NCBI GenBank assembly: GCA_030762895.1
Contig: CM061065.1
Span: forward strand, 84,081,607-84,145,606
Reading direction: 5' to 3'
Length of the DNA stretch: 64,000 bases
From: Sophora flavescens
Lineage: Eukaryota; Streptophyta; Magnoliopsida; Fabales; Fabaceae
Shown: positions 41,645 through 54,147 of the stretch, in pieces
Position numbering within the stretch: the stretch's first letter is position 1
Layout: the number at the start of each line of letters is the position of its first letter
Position numbers and translations under genes: made by a program
The notes under the pieces: model-generated
Seen by the model: the letters and a program-made list of their open reading frames with translations, nothing else
Databases searched by the model: none
Told to the model about the DNA's origin: nothing

Positions 41645-43762
41645 TGTGAACACCCCATTTTGACTGGGTCTTTTAGTCTTCACTAAAAATTTCAAAATAA
41701 TAATAATAATAATAATAATAACAATAATAATAATAATAATAAATTGCAAAGAAAATAAAAATAATAAAAAGATTTTTAATTGGGTCAGGCCAGTTAAACC
41801 CATTTCATCCCCTTCCAACAAACCTAGTAACCACTTTATTTTGAATTTGAATCTATGGGCAAATCTCTTAGTTTTGGCAGATAAGGTTTAGCAATTTCGA
41901 TTCCATTTTAAATATGAGATAAAATTTTTAATCTCTAGCAGACTTTTAGGATCATAAGCATAACAATTTAGCTTATAAAATCACAGTAGGGGATTAGAAA
42001 AGGGAGGAGAACATCGAGAGCACTGAGAAAAAAAAAGGAATGGGTTTGCACGGCTTACTGGTTCGTCATTGAGCCTCAAGAAGATCCAAATCATCATTTT
42101 CTTTCAACTCATCAATCTTTTCTCTGGTTCCTATTCACCCTCTTGTAGCTCAAATACCAAGTCACCATTACCCACGCTCCGGTCACCGCCGTTCACTAGG
42201 TTTCTACCAGCCACCACCGTTGCGCCACCTCTCATCTTCCAAGCTTCGCCTTCGCACCAGCTGTTGTCTGCACGCCACGCCGCTGCGACTGTCAGGCCAC
42301 CGTGAGTCGCCATTCATGGCCCGTTAAGACTCGCGCGCGAACCGGTCCTCCGTTGCTCCGATCGCGTGCTGCCGCCACTAGAGGAACTCGCCTCGCCATC
42401 TCCGTTTTGCCCAGCTCCGGTCTCGGATCCGCCGCCGTACCGTCAGCCTCCTCCTTTCTCTGCGTTCCCACGTGCACTGTGAAGGAAAAGGGTTCTCGGT
42501 ATAACGTTTCTGATGACAATCTGTGTTTCAGATTTTTAATGTTTATTTCATTTTGCTTTTGTTTTTTTATTTTTATTTTATTTTATATTGTTTTGTTCTT
42601 ATTTCTGTATAAATTAAATTTGAGTGGATCATTGGATCAGTAGGTTAGATAGTTGGCCCAATGGAGATACTAAACTGAAAGGGACTAATCTGAAAAATGA
42701 AATACTTGCTTTGTGAAATATTTATATTTTAAAACAAATAAATAAAATGATTTAAAAAGGGGGGAATTACCAAAAATAATTTTGGGATTTGTTTTGTGAG
42801 AGGTTTCATACTCAATTCCTTAGATGCGGAATAGCTCTGTGGATGTATATGCCATGTTCTATCTCATTTAGGAGTTTTCGATAAAAAAAATATAAAAAAT
42901 GAAATATATCAAAAACCCCTTTTTAAAGAGAAATAAAAAAAACTTTTCGATAAAAAGTAAAAAAAAAAAAAAAAAACAACCAATGAAATATTTTCTACAA
43001 GAACTACATGGCTTTGAGTTTCCCATCGAAGCAGGGAATACGTAGGAGCGGGACCAATTATCTTGTCAAGCTAAAATTAATTTTTCCATTATTTTTGTGT
43101 TCTTTTTAGTCTATTTAATGTGGATAATTAATTAATAATTTATTTAATGTTTTTGGGTTGCTCTATGACAAGTGTCATGCTCAATCCCTTAGCTTCGAGG
43201 TTGCCCTATGGACTTACGTGCCATGTTCAATCCCGTTTAGGATTTATCAATAATATTTATTTTTGTGTTCTTTTAATTTATTTAATATGGATAATTAATT
43301 AGTAATTTATTTAATGTTTTTGGGTTGCTCTATGACTAGTGTCATGCTCAATCCCTTAGCTTCGAGGTTGCCCTATAGACTTACGTGCCATGAACAATCT
43401 CATTTAGGATTTATCAATAATATTTTTTTTAAAAAAATTAAATAAAAAAAACCAATAAAGAAACATGAAAATAAAGAAAATATTAATAAATAAACAAATC
43501 CTTCCTTACAAATATTTTGGGGTAAACAAATAAATAATTTAATTTTGCACGATTAATTCAAGGTACCATTCGTAGGATGGGCGATGTATGGTGCTTAACA
43601 CCTTCCCTACTCGTAACCGACTCCCGAACTCAACTTGGTTTCAAAGACCATTTTTTTAAAGGTTTTCCAATTTTTCCTAAATTAAATAAAATTGGTGGCG
43701 ACTCTACTTTTCCTTAAAAGTTCTTTTTATCGCCGTCTCTGCCGTAATTTTTGGTTGCAACA
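41645..43762 (+). mobile_element. 5' LTR of the Ogre
   Basis: It includes an (AAT)n microsatellite (about 41697-41741), a GC-rich island (about 42160-42470) with an open frame that is repeated in the 3' LTR, two copies of a 180-bp phrase (TTTTTGGGTTGCTCTATGAC near 43158 and 43318), and the Ogre-typical end block CTTCCCTACTCGTAACCGAC near 43602. Confidence 0.92.
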
Positions 43763-43764
43763 GA

Positions 43765-43782
43765 TGGCGACTCTACTAGGGA
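43765..43782 (+). promoter_or_regulatory. Primer binding site of the Ogre, tRNA-Arg type
   Basis: TGGCGACTCTACTAGGGA lies two bases after the LTR, as in the smaller Ogre-like element but with two differences from that copy. The following bases to 44600 are a leader without a gene; a (TA)n tract occupies about 44465-44541. Confidence 0.8.
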
Positions 43783-44500
43783 AAATTTCGAGAGTCAAGC
43801 CTAAGTAATGAGTTGTGCATGTTGGTATTTATTGTTTACCCCATTTTTATTGTTTTCTTTTATTTTTATATATATTTGATTCCTTTTTGCTTTAATAATT
43901 ATTTTTTTACATTAGGATAGAAGACCATGATATTTTGCTTGTCTTACAGGTTCAAGTAGTTCTGTATTAGGATTGTACAGGTTTGTATGCCTCCAGCACA
44001 CACAACACCGACACTCATTTTCACACACTTTCAACTCTATACCCGAGCTTGTGGGACCTTAAGGATTAGGTGGTGACTCAGTATTGTCATTGAAGGCCTA
44101 GTGCCTCTCTGATATTTGTTGACTCACCACTCGGATTGTTACTAGTGTCATGGACTAGTCATACTGGAAGGTTTATCCCTACTTGTGATTAGGTTCATGA
44201 ACTAGGTCCTTGACAAGGGCAATCTAGGGACCTTGACCTTTAGAAGTCTAGACACATCCTAAAGTTTATACTCCTAATTTGACTTAGTGGCCGCTCGACT
44301 TAGAAGTTGCCATCATAGGTACCCTTGATTAGGCCCTACCTCTTAAGACACTTGGAGGCGTACCATATCTCCCTTGTGTTTTTCTATCCATTTATCTATT
44401 TATTTATTTTTACTTCATTTCACTTTAAGTTTTAACAAACGGATAATAAATAAATAAAATACATGTTATATATATATATATTTATTTTTTTTAATTTTTT

Positions 44501-44544
<44 letters not shown>

Positions 44545-45457
44545 TTAGGGTGATTCTCTTTTGTGGAGGAAAGACACTATCTGTGTAGCAAGGAACGGAA
44601 ATGTCTAACTCTAGCAATGCAGTTAGCCTGAAGAAGAATATTAGAATTGACGTGAAAATCAATGATGTGAAGACTTTAATGGAAATCAGTCGCTTGATGC
44701 CCAAAGAAGTATGTTCAGAGTTTGCAAGCAAGTATGGGAAGATTTTGGACTTGTTACACATACATGTAGATGCTTTGGGCTTGAGTGCTTTGGCCTAATA
44801 TTGGAACCCGAATTTGAGGTGTTTCGAGTTGCCAAATTTGGATACGACACCGACTATAGAAGAATATGCATACATGCTACGGATGCCTCTTCCAAGGGAG
44901 TTTCGTGTTTATTTCTATTATGGCCAACATGTTAGTGATGGGAAGGTTGCAGAGTTGTTAGGAATTCTACCAAAGCCATCAGACAAAATGGAAAAAGGAG
45001 CTGTCAGAGGTCTGAGGTGAAGATTCCTTGAAGTTTATCTCCAGGAACTGGCACGACAAAATAATTGGGTTATCTTCAAGCGGGTGTTAACTTTAACTAT
45101 TTATGGGCTGGTGCTTTTCCCCTTTATACCAGACATGGTGGATTACGGAGCCTTGGATGTCTACTACAAGGTCGAAGAATATACTGTGAACCCTGTTCCC
45201 GCAATTTTGGCAGAAACTTTCCTATCATTGCAAGTTTGCCATGAAAACCAACAAGGCAAATTACGATGTTGTGCACAAATGTTGTATGTTTGGATCGTGA
45301 CTCACATGTATACTCGAAATTATGTTAGTGGGATTGATGACCCTTTGAGGAGATTCCATCACATTCCGATAAAGCCGTACAAACCCAATGAATGGAGACA
45401 AGAATTTGATGAGGTTGATTCGAAAGCTTTTTGCTGGATGTGTCCTTGGTATAAAGG

Positions 45458-46646
45458 TGACACGCTGTCGCGCACGCGCCAAAAGCGAGCGGTTTGTAAA
45501 AATATGTAGTTAGGGAAGCGACAACTCGAGTATCGTCTCACGAGGACTCTTGGGTTGTTGTTAACAGAAAAAAAGTCAGTTTTAGGGGGGTTGGATTTGA
45601 AATTAAATAAAGAAAACAAAACAGAAAAAAAACAATGCAAACTAATTGATTATCAGATAAGCTAAAAACGATCAACCTACTGCTTTCGGTTTCCCACTAT
45701 CATTGGTTCATATAAATCCAAGCCCTAAGCGGATTCTATTCCCTTTTCGATTGTAACATCAATTAACAAGCCAAACCGATGCTACGAGACATATGTTCCT
45801 ATTCCCGAATTAAGCAAACGGGGTGAAGCCCTTCATGAATTAAGCAAACACGAATTGAACACACGCGAATTAAGCAAACGCGATTAAATATAGGAACACA
45901 TAATCATCGAAACAAATCAATACTAATTCTATACAATCCTGAATTAAGCAAACAGAACATATAAAACAAGTATTGAAAGAGAGTAGCATTAAGTTTAGGA
46001 ATTACATAACCTCAAGTGCGGTGGAAACCAATCGCAGTAGATTGATCAAAGGAGACTAGCTCTCCATTGCAAACATAAACCTAAACCTAATTCTAATTTG
46101 CAGCTGCACTATGAAAAGAAGAAAAGAAGAGAAGAAGTTCCCCCAATCTGCCCAGAACAGCAATTTATAACTTTCAGGATCTACGTCTTCTCGCGAGGCG
46201 AACACTCACTCGCGAGGCGAATCTTATGAAGAAATCTGAAACGTTTGGACTTCTCGCGAGGCGAAGAATTGATCACGAGGCGACACAGAAAGGGTTGCAA
46301 TTTCTGGCACAGTCAGCCTTCAGGGTCGCGAGGCGAGTATAGGATTCGCGGGGCGAGACAAAGAGGTTTGCATTTCTGCTGTTCAGGCTGCTCTCAGGTT
46401 CGCGAGGCGAATAGCCTCTCGCGGGGTGAATAACTCCAGAATTGCTACTCTTTATTAACCTGAAAACAGGAAATAGCAGTGAATGCTTTATTTGACTTAA
46501 AACTAACTAAATTAACCTAAAAATACTTTACAGACTCAAAATGTTGCTTGAAGACAATCAAGTCTAATTTGGGCAAAAACGGGATATAATTAACACAAAA
46601 CCACGGTCATACTAGTCATAAAACTAGATGAGACAGAGGCTGATCA
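45458..46646 (-). mobile_element. Solo LTR related to the non-autonomous Athila-like element
   Basis: On the minus strand it runs from TGATCAGCCTCTG to GACAGCGTGTCA. It shares with the LTR at 7865 the phrases AATTAGACTTGATTGTC, TTTTGAGTCTGTAAAGTA, the GCTTAATTC series and the end TTTTGGCGCGTG. The flanks AAAGG/AAAAG are an imperfect 5-bp target duplication. No internal sequence is present, so it is the product of LTR-LTR recombination. It contains array G and a minus-strand TATA-like box (46163-46169). Confidence 0.88.
46188..46430 (-). repeat. Bipartite palindrome array G (TCGCGAGGCGAA type)
   Basis: Four pairs: TTCTCGCGAGGCGAA with CTCGCGAGGCGAA (46188-46220), then pairs near 46252, 46325 and 46398. 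Spacing is about 63-73 bp. The layout is the same as arrays A-C but the core differs. The array ends about 20 bp from the TATA-like box on the minus strand. Confidence 0.88.
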
Positions 46647-47781
46647 AAAAGAAATAGAATCATCTTTAGTTGTGGGAATTTCTCGAATATTCCTTTGATG
46701 GGACCAAGGGGTTGTGTGTCATATTCTCCGGCACTTGTGATTCGACAATTGAAATGGACTCAACAGGAACCACTTGAAGAAGTGTTAGGTGGAATTTTGT
46801 TCTTATATCAAGAATGCGAAGTTGTCAAGAATACAACAATAGCTGTTAGATCCGCCTGGAGCAACATCGGGGTACTAGGATCAAATGAGTTGGGAAGACA
46901 TTATTTCTCATACTAAAAACTACGAGGCATGGAGGAAAGCAAGGAAAGACAACCTTGTTATTTCGGAACCAATCCCGCATAAAGATGAAAATCAGCAAAT
47001 GGAAGCAGAAATGTTAAAGAAGATCGAGATTATGATGGCCCAGATGGGAGTGCTAGAGGAAAAGAATGAAATAGATCAAATCACCATCGTCACGCTCCAA
47101 CACCAAATCCAGAAGTTAAACATGAGGATAGAACATTTGAAAGATGAATGTGCCGATGCCTATGAGGCCGCAGCTCCAGCAAAGAGGGCAAGGAAGGGGA
47201 ATATGAAAGAGTCAGAAGTTCGAGGATTACTAGCAAGGATAGAAGATCAAAAAAGGGCGTTGGCACAAATCCTCAAAGAAAAAGAAGACTTGGGGGCAAG
47301 AATCGAAGTGCACGTTCAGACAATCCGGATGTTGGAGGAAAGCATAGGATCTCTACAAGAAGCCTTAACTCATGTTGAGCACTACTCTGATGAAGGTTGG
47401 AATGCAGCTGCAACTGTACGCGAATCATTGAAAAAATCACAAGAAAAAGAGCAAAAGTTATGGATGAGGGTCCGGATGTTCGAAAGGGAGAAAAGACAGT
47501 ATGAGGATGAGATCAGACAACAGGAAGAATGGCTAGAGAACTGGGAATACGTGGCAAAAGATTTGAAGGCTGACAGAGATGCTTGGAGAAAAAGATATGA
47601 ACACCTCTCAGGAAGTTTGCAATACCATACCTATCAATTTGCGGGTCACCTCGAGGAAGCATTAATCCAAACTCGCATGAATGACGGATCTACAATACCT
47701 CCAAAAATAGCTCGCTTCATGAAGTATTGTAAAGGTCTTGCTAGAGGATTCAAAAGGAAGACTTTAAAACTCTTGATGTAA

Positions 47782-48117
47782 TTCTGTTAGATGGGAGACA
47801 TTGTATTTTCTCTTCAAAGGAATAAAAGCCATTTTTTAGGGTTACATCCATCAATGAATTCTGCTCTACCATATGGTGTGTTACAAGTAGGCCTGTATGA
47901 TTGCATTGCTAGTGAATGATGCTGTCTATTGAGGGACACATGTTCCCATGGATTTATCATCAACCACGCATTAACTTAAGGGGGATGTGCCCCTAGAGTT
48001 ATGTGTCGGGATGAAGTTGCTTGCTACAAAAATGGTCTTTCCTTTGCAAAAGAAAAAATTCATGGTCCTTTCGAAGCATACTTTTATCTTTCTTAATAAT
48101 AAATAATAATGACAAGA

Positions 48118-48171
<54 letters not shown>

Positions 48172-48310
48172 GGGGTTACTGATTAGAATAATTGACGATT
48201 TTTCGTAACAGAGCTAAAAACACGAATTTGAAGGTTCGAGAATCATTGCGCGACCTAAGAAAGACAATACCAATCATACCCGAGTTTACAACACAAGATC
48301 CTGGACCAGG
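47782..48310 (+). other. Spacer between Ogre ORF1 and gag
   Basis: No gene. It contains a (AT)n microsatellite (about 48124-48166) that also starts near an A-rich stretch. The gag ATG follows at 48311. Confidence 0.7.
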
Positions 48311-50824
48311 ATGGCTGCCAACAATCCTGAGATAGGAAGGAACTTGAGTTTAAAAGTAGACGAAGTGAGGGGAAGGGTGACTGAAAACTCTGAAACTCAA
48401 GCAAGGTTGGAGGCTATACTACAGGATATGAGGGAGTCTCTTAGCAGGCTTAGTGCAAATAGAATTGGAAACGAAAATGACTCACATGTGAGCGTACAGC
48501 CGGCCCTCTCCATGGTAACGGTGCCAATGTTTTCTAACATAAACCATAGCTTTACTCAGGGAATGTCGGGTTACACAGAACCCATAGTAATCACCATCGT
48601 GGAAGGATATCGCCCCATCGAGAATGTGTATCAGGAGGCTGCTGGCTATGCAGGACTTACATGGGAAAAACCCCATGCATCCATTCCTGAACAATCAAGG
48701 GGAATTCAGTTTGGACCCGATAAGATGAAGGAATAGTGGATGGAGAAGGTAGAAGAACAAATAAAAGAGATCAAGGGCTCAAATACTTATGGCCTTCTCA
48801 AGATTGAAGAACTTTGTCCTGCCACGAATGTCGCTAGTCCTAAGGATTTCAAAATTTCTGATTTCTCCAAATATGACGGAAGTGGGAACCCACGATTCCA
48901 TTTGATTAGCTATGCCACCAAAATGGCCATCTGGTCTAAGGATGACAAGTTCCTCATTGGCTTTTTCCATGAAAGTTTGACCGGAATCGCACTAGAGTGG
49001 TACCTTCAGTTAGACCATTCGAAGATCTCTCGGTGGACAGAATTAGCCGATTTGTTCATGGATCAATACTAATTCAATTTGGACATAGCTCCAACCCATG
49101 AACAGTTGACCACAATGCAGAAGAAGAGTGATGAATCCTTCAAATAGTATGCACAAAGGTGGAGGAGTTTGGCAGCTCAGGTTCAGCCGTCGCTGATGTT
49201 GTCCGAAATGTGCTCATACTTTTTGGTAACCCTGGGATCCCCCTTTATCGGAGCAATGGCAGGAGTAGCTTATAGGGATTTCTCTGACTTGATTGCTGCA
49301 GAGAAAAGAATTGAAATCCTAGCCAGAGCAGGGAAATTGTCAACTGACATGGAAGGCAGTGCATCCAAGAAGGGGTTCCAGCCCAAGAAGAAGGAAGCAG
49401 AAGCAAATTATGTACAACACCAGCAAAACTTTGGACCTCGACATGTCCCTTCATACCCAAGGTACCAAGCACCATATCAGACCCAAACACCATTTTACCC
49501 CCCTCAACAGGCCTCGCCAACCATCACCTATCCACAAAACCAAATAAATAACATCCCTACCCCTCAACCATACAACCTCACTCGCCCAACATATACTCAT
49601 TATCCACCTGCACCTCAACAAAACCATCCAAGCTACCCTCGACCTCGCTCAAATTTTCCAAATCAGGGACGTTCCCAATATCAAAATCTGCCTCCTCTCC
49701 CAAGACTATCTATCTCCAATGCAGATTTGTTCAAACAACTATTTGATCGTCACCTAATCGCTGGAAACCCTGTACGGCCTATGGAACCACCTTTCCCTGC
49801 TTGGTACAATCCAAACTTGACTTGCAAGTATCACATGGATGCCCTGGGGCATTCCATTGAAGAATGTGAGGCCTTCAAGACAGCAGTAAGAAAATTGATT
49901 GCTTGTGGAAGATTGGGTTTTGAAGAAGATTCTGGGCCTAGCATTGTTAATAATCCAATCCCAAACCATAATGCGGGAAATATTGTGAATAACTTGGAAG
50001 TGGAAGGGCCTCAAGTTAAGAAGGTGTTGGAATTGAGAACCCCAATGCAAGAAGTATTTGCGGGGCTCAAGAAAGCAGGATATGATATTGTTGCACCAGT
50101 GAAGGCGATCGGGGACAAAGAGAAGTATGATGGTGATTTAAGTTGTGATTATCATCATGGGCAGGTAGGGCATGATATCGAAACTTGTTGGGACTTTAAG
50201 GTCCGAGTCCAAGGATTACTTACCTTGGGGGTGATCCAAGCTAGGCGAGGTATGACTGAAGAAGTTGATGTGGTTGAAAAGGTTGTGCTCCGGATACCAC
50301 CTATGAATGATGCGTCGGTGCAAGAAAAAGGGATTGTCAAGGTGAAAAAGCCAACTCCTTTTGCTTATAACGATACACACGCTGTACCATGGAATTATGA
50401 ACAGAAAGTTGAGCTAGTAGGAGGGGCAGGAGAAACTTCGAAGGCCCAGGTTACTAATGTTGTGAGAATTGGAGGCATCACAAAGAGTGGGCGATACTAT
50501 GACCCGGTAGAAGAAGAAGCAAGGAAGAATACCAAAGATGAAGGAAAAGATAAGGAAGAAGAAGAAGAAGAGTTCCTGAAGATCATGAAGCAAAGTGAAT
50601 ATGATGTGATGGAGCAGTTGAAGAAAACACCGGCAAGAATATCCCTTTTGTCGCTTGTCCTCACATCAGAGATGCATCGTAAGGCATTATTGAGGGTGTT
50701 GAACAAAGCTTATGTTAATCGCGACGTCACGCTAGAGAATGTAGTAAACATGGTGGATCCGGTAAGGCGGATCAACATGATCAATTTCTCGGAAGATGAG
50801 GTGTTTTTGAAGTTTAAAAGGTAG
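48311..50824 (+). pseudogene. Ogre gag, three in-frame stops
   Basis: One frame of about 837 codons carries TAG (48734), TAA (49070) and TAG (49145) before the natural-looking end at TAG 50822. The gag core lies at about 48830-49270 (PKDFKISDFSKYDGSG; FFHESLTGIALEWYLQLD; YAQRWRSLAAQVQPSL). Then come a Pro/Tyr/Gln-rich linker and two Ogre-type zinc-binding motifs (CKYHMDALGHSIEEC and CDYHHGQVGHDIETC). The C-terminal part is acidic (Glu-rich at about 50510-50580). The sequence is clearly related to the gag at 24323. The stops prevent full-length protein. Confidence 0.92.
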
Positions 50825-51732
50825 TCCTAAGGCACTCCACATTACCCTAAGGTGCAAAGGATTTGTGATTGCGAAGGTGCTTATAGATGGTGGCTCGGCA
50901 TTGAATGTGATTCCGTTGTCCACTCTAGAGCAGCTAAACATAGGCTTGACGGATTTGACACCCCAAGAGATGATTGTGCGAGCCTTTGATGGGACTGCAA
51001 GAGGGATCTTAGGGGAAATAACTTTGCCCCTCAAAGTAGGGCCTAGTTGTTTTCGTGTTCTCTTTCAAGTCATGGAGATCCAGCCAGCTTATACCATGCT
51101 CCTAGGAAGGCCTTGGATTCATGAAGCTGGTGTTGTTCCATCAACATTGCATCAGTGTCTGAAATATATTCAGGATGGGGCTGTAATTACCATCCGCGGT
51201 GAAGAGGAAATCATGCTTTCAAAGCCTGTTTCGGTACCATACGTAGAAAGTGCAGAGCAAGTCGAGGATGATTCCCTACGTAGTTTTGAAATCCTGAAGC
51301 CAGAGAGCAAGAAGGAGGAGCTGCCAATGCAAAATGTGAATGAAGTGGCAGTCCGTATAATGGAAAGGAATGGGTATCAGAAAGGAAGAGGCCTAGGGGC
51401 AAGCCTCCAAGGGATCCTTCAACCGATTGCAGCAGTTACAAGAGATGGAAGACACGGACTAGGATACAATCCTTCTCTAGCGGAAAATATGAAGTACCTG
51501 ACTCTCAGAGGCAAGAAAGAAGAAAGAAAGGAATATAATTATATCCCTCACTTGACAGATACTTTCTCAGCATCAAATGAAGTGATCTCGCCAAAAAGTT
51601 GACTTCCCCTCATTTTACTATCAGTGCACTTGAAGAGGAGCAAGCAAGAAACCCTGTTATTTATCTCTCTGCTGACAATGAGGTCCTTGGCAATTGGCAG
51701 TCTGAACCATTTGTTGATGTTATTTCCATGAA
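50825..51732 (+). pseudogene. Ogre protease and G-patch region
   Basis: This begins in a different frame from gag (KALHITLRCKGFVIAKV). The aspartic protease active site is VLIDGGSALNV (50883 onward; D-G-G in place of D-T/S-G), followed by the conserved MLLGRPWIH. A G-patch follows (about 51355-51475: MERNGYQKGRGLGASLQGI, with HGLGYNPS). A frame change near 51597 in an A-run leads to the last exon part (NPVIYLSADNEV, then VDVISM). The protease normally cuts the gag-pol polyprotein. The frame break and loss of gag continuity make it non-functional. Confidence 0.85.
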
Positions 51733-51928
51733 GTAATTACCCTTTTGTATCTCGTATAAACTGATGTTTACTTTAGTTGGGAAATGAATAAAAGGAGTTA
51801 GTATGATTTTTCAGCATTTTTCTTGGTGTCTTCCTTTCTCTACCCCTTTTTATCTTACATCAATTGTGTTTCATTTCTTGAATAATATCCTTGCCTATAT
51901 TTCTCTTGTTTCAAACATTTTCTTTCAG
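51733..51928 (+). other. Predicted Ogre intron between protease and RT
   Basis: The donor GTAATT follows ATGAA (51733); the acceptor TTTCTTTCAG ends at 51928. Splicing would join the protease frame to the RT frame with one Lys codon spanning the junction. Ogre elements are known to carry such an intron at this place. The length would be 196 nt and the sequence is T-rich with stops in frame. Confidence 0.65.
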
Positions 51929-53213
51929 GAACCTCACCACCGTCGAAGGTTTGTCTCACAAAAGGAACCTTGAAACCTCATTTACTGATTCCCTTGCAGC
52001 TGTTGACGAAGACGATTCTGGGATTAGTGAGGAAGAAGAAGCCATTGAGGAATTTACAAAGTCAATAGAGCGCTTAGAAAATGGGTTCACTGCAAATGAT
52101 GAAGTTATAGAAGTGATTAATATGGGGACTGAGGAAGACAAGAAGGAGTTGAAAATAGTGGATAATCCAGAACGTGCAGAAATGGTCGTGCTATTTAAGG
52201 AGTACCTTGATGTGTTTGCATGGTCCTACAAATATATGCCGGGATTGGATCCAGAGATAGCATCACATAAAATCCCACTGTACCCAGATACGGTGGTGAA
52301 GAAACAAAGGTCGAGGAGGATGCATCCAGATATGTCACTAAAGATCAAAGAAGAAGTGACTAAGCAGTTAGAAGCTGGGTTTGTGGAAGTGTCAAGACAC
52401 CCAGAGTGGGTTGCTAATGTCGTACCAGTACCAAAGAAGGATGGAAAAGTAAGAATGTGTGTGGATTACAGAGATCTGAACAAAGCAAGTCCGAAGGATG
52501 ACTTACCATTGCCTCATATTGATGTTCTCGTAGACAGCACAGCAAGGAACCACAGATTCTCCTTCATGGATGGGTATTCGGGATACAATCAGATTCTCAT
52601 GGACGTCGATGACAAAGAGAAGACGACTTTCATCACCCCTTGGGGATCTTTTTGTTACAGAGTAATGCCTTTTGGGCTGAAGAATGCCGGAGCTACCTAC
52701 CAGCGTGCGATGGTAACATTGTTCCATGACATGATGCACAAGGAAATAGAGGTATACGTGGATGACATAGTGGCTAAGTCTAAGGAGGGGGAAAGTCATG
52801 TAGCAGTTTTGCATAAGCTATTTGAGAGATTAAGGAAGCACAATCTGAGACTCAATCCCACAAAATGTGTGTCTGGAGCCTCAACTGGGAAATTGTTGGG
52901 TTTTGTGGTCAACAGGGAAGGAATACAAGTACAGCCCGAAAAGGCAAAGGTGATCAGGGACATGCCAACTCCCAAGAATGAACGAGAAGTAAGGGGTTTT
53001 CTAGGGAGATTAAATTACATTGCCTGATTCATTGCTAACTTGACAAGCACGTGTGAGCCTATTTTTAAGCTATTAAAGAAGAATAATCCGGGGAGATGGA
53101 ATGAGGAATGTCAGGAAGCCTTTGACAAAATAAAGGTGTACCTATTAAACCCACCAGTGTTGGTGCCGCCCACTCAAGGTCGTCCTTTGATACTGTATCT
53201 CACGATCCTCCCA
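51929..53213 (+). pseudogene. Ogre reverse transcriptase
   Basis: It makes DNA from the element's RNA in particles. An acidic linker comes first, then the RT: EYLDVFAWSYKYMPGLD; HPEWVANVVPVPKKDGKVRM; CVDYRDLNKASPKDDLPLPH; FMDGYSGYNQI; ITPWGSFCYRVMPFGLKNAG; and the catalytic YVDD (about 52751-52762). The frame is open from the intron to a TGA at 53025 (in the LNYIA-FIANL connection; CGA to TGA would explain it), then continues in the same frame. It is an almost complete RT domain with its catalytic aspartates present. Confidence 0.93.
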
Positions 53214-54147
53214 ACTCAATGGGGGCAATGTTGGGGCAACATAATGAGTCTGGCAAGAGAGAACATGCAATTTACTATCTGTGCAAGAAGTTTAATGACT
53301 GCTAAGCCCGATACATGGCAATTGAGAAGACTTGTTGCGCATTGGTATGGACCTCCAAGAGACTCAGACAATACATGTTATACTACACCACTTGGTTAAT
53401 CTCTCGAATGGACCCTTTGAAATACATCTTTGAAAGTCCTCACATATCATTAAGGGTCTCAAAGTGGCAAATGATATTATCAGAATTCGATATTAAGTAT
53501 GTGACCCGAAAATCCGTTAAGGGAAGTGCAATTGCTGATCACTTAGCTGAAAACCCTCTTGAGGGAGGACAGCCGATTATATCCGAGTTCCCTGATGGAG
53601 AGATACTGTCATTGGAAGAAGGTGAAACAGAGGAAGATGATAGGTGGAAGATGTATTTTGATAGAGCGGTTAATATGCATGGAAGCGGCATAGGGGCGGT
53701 GGTTGTTTCTCCGGAGGGCAAGCAATACCCAGTGGCTGTAAGCTCGAATTTGAATGCACCAACAATATTGCTGAGTATGAAGCATGTGCAAGTGGATTAC
53801 AAGCAGCAATTGATCTTAGGATAAAACAGCTAAAGGTCTTTGGAGATGCAGCCTTAATCATTTATCAAGTCAACGGCGAATGGCAAACTAAAGATCCCAA
53901 GCTTATCCCGTATCAGAAATACTCGACTCAGTTAGTTGCAAAGTTTGATGAGATTACTTTCTCGCACTTGACTCGAGACAAGAATCAATTTATGGATGCT
54001 TTAGCCACACTAGTCGCTATGACCAAGCTAGGTCTCCATACCACCGTCCAGCCTATTCAAGTGAAGGTACAGGATGAGCCAGCATACTGTGCACATGTGG
54101 AAGAAGAGCTCGATGGTAATCCTTGGTATTACGACATCAAGTAATAT
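53214..54147 (+). pseudogene. Ogre RNase H and second (archaeal-type) RNase H
   Basis: A frameshift near 53215 moves the frame; the first RNase H-like domain (NESGKREHAIYYLCKKFND, then KTCCALVWTSKRLRQYML) carries one stop near 53303. A linker follows (FDIKYVTRKSVKGSAIADHL). The second RNase H begins WKMYFDRAVNMHGSGIGAVV (about 53643), where the usual D-G-A is D-R-A; a second frameshift near 53780 moves to EYEACASGLQAAIDLRIKQ, and the frame ends at a TAA near 54142. Two RNase H domains are a known Tat/Ogre trait. Confidence 0.82.

Larger units (their letters stand above)
44601..47781 (+). pseudogene. Ogre ORF1, split by a solo LTR
   Basis: The ORF preceding gag is a hallmark of Ogre elements; its role is unknown. 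From the ATG at 44601 one frame runs with a TAA (44796) and a TGA (45018), through PTIEEYAYMLRMPLPREF and LVLFPFIPDMVDYGALDVYY, to WYK at about 45457. There a 1189-bp solo LTR is inserted; the same frame continues at 46647 (CGNFSNIPLMGPRGCVSYSP). A frameshift near 46900 leads to the last 298 codons (46885-47781), a strongly charged coiled coil (Glu/Lys/Arg-rich, about residues 30-230). The N-terminal half has the style of the plant mobile domain. Confidence 0.85.

Noticed and set aside
42302..42643. A 113-codon ORF in the Ogre LTR as a host gene
   Set aside because: The same sequence is in the 3' LTR (57684-58241), so it is part of the LTR. Its origin is treated as a finding, not a gene call.
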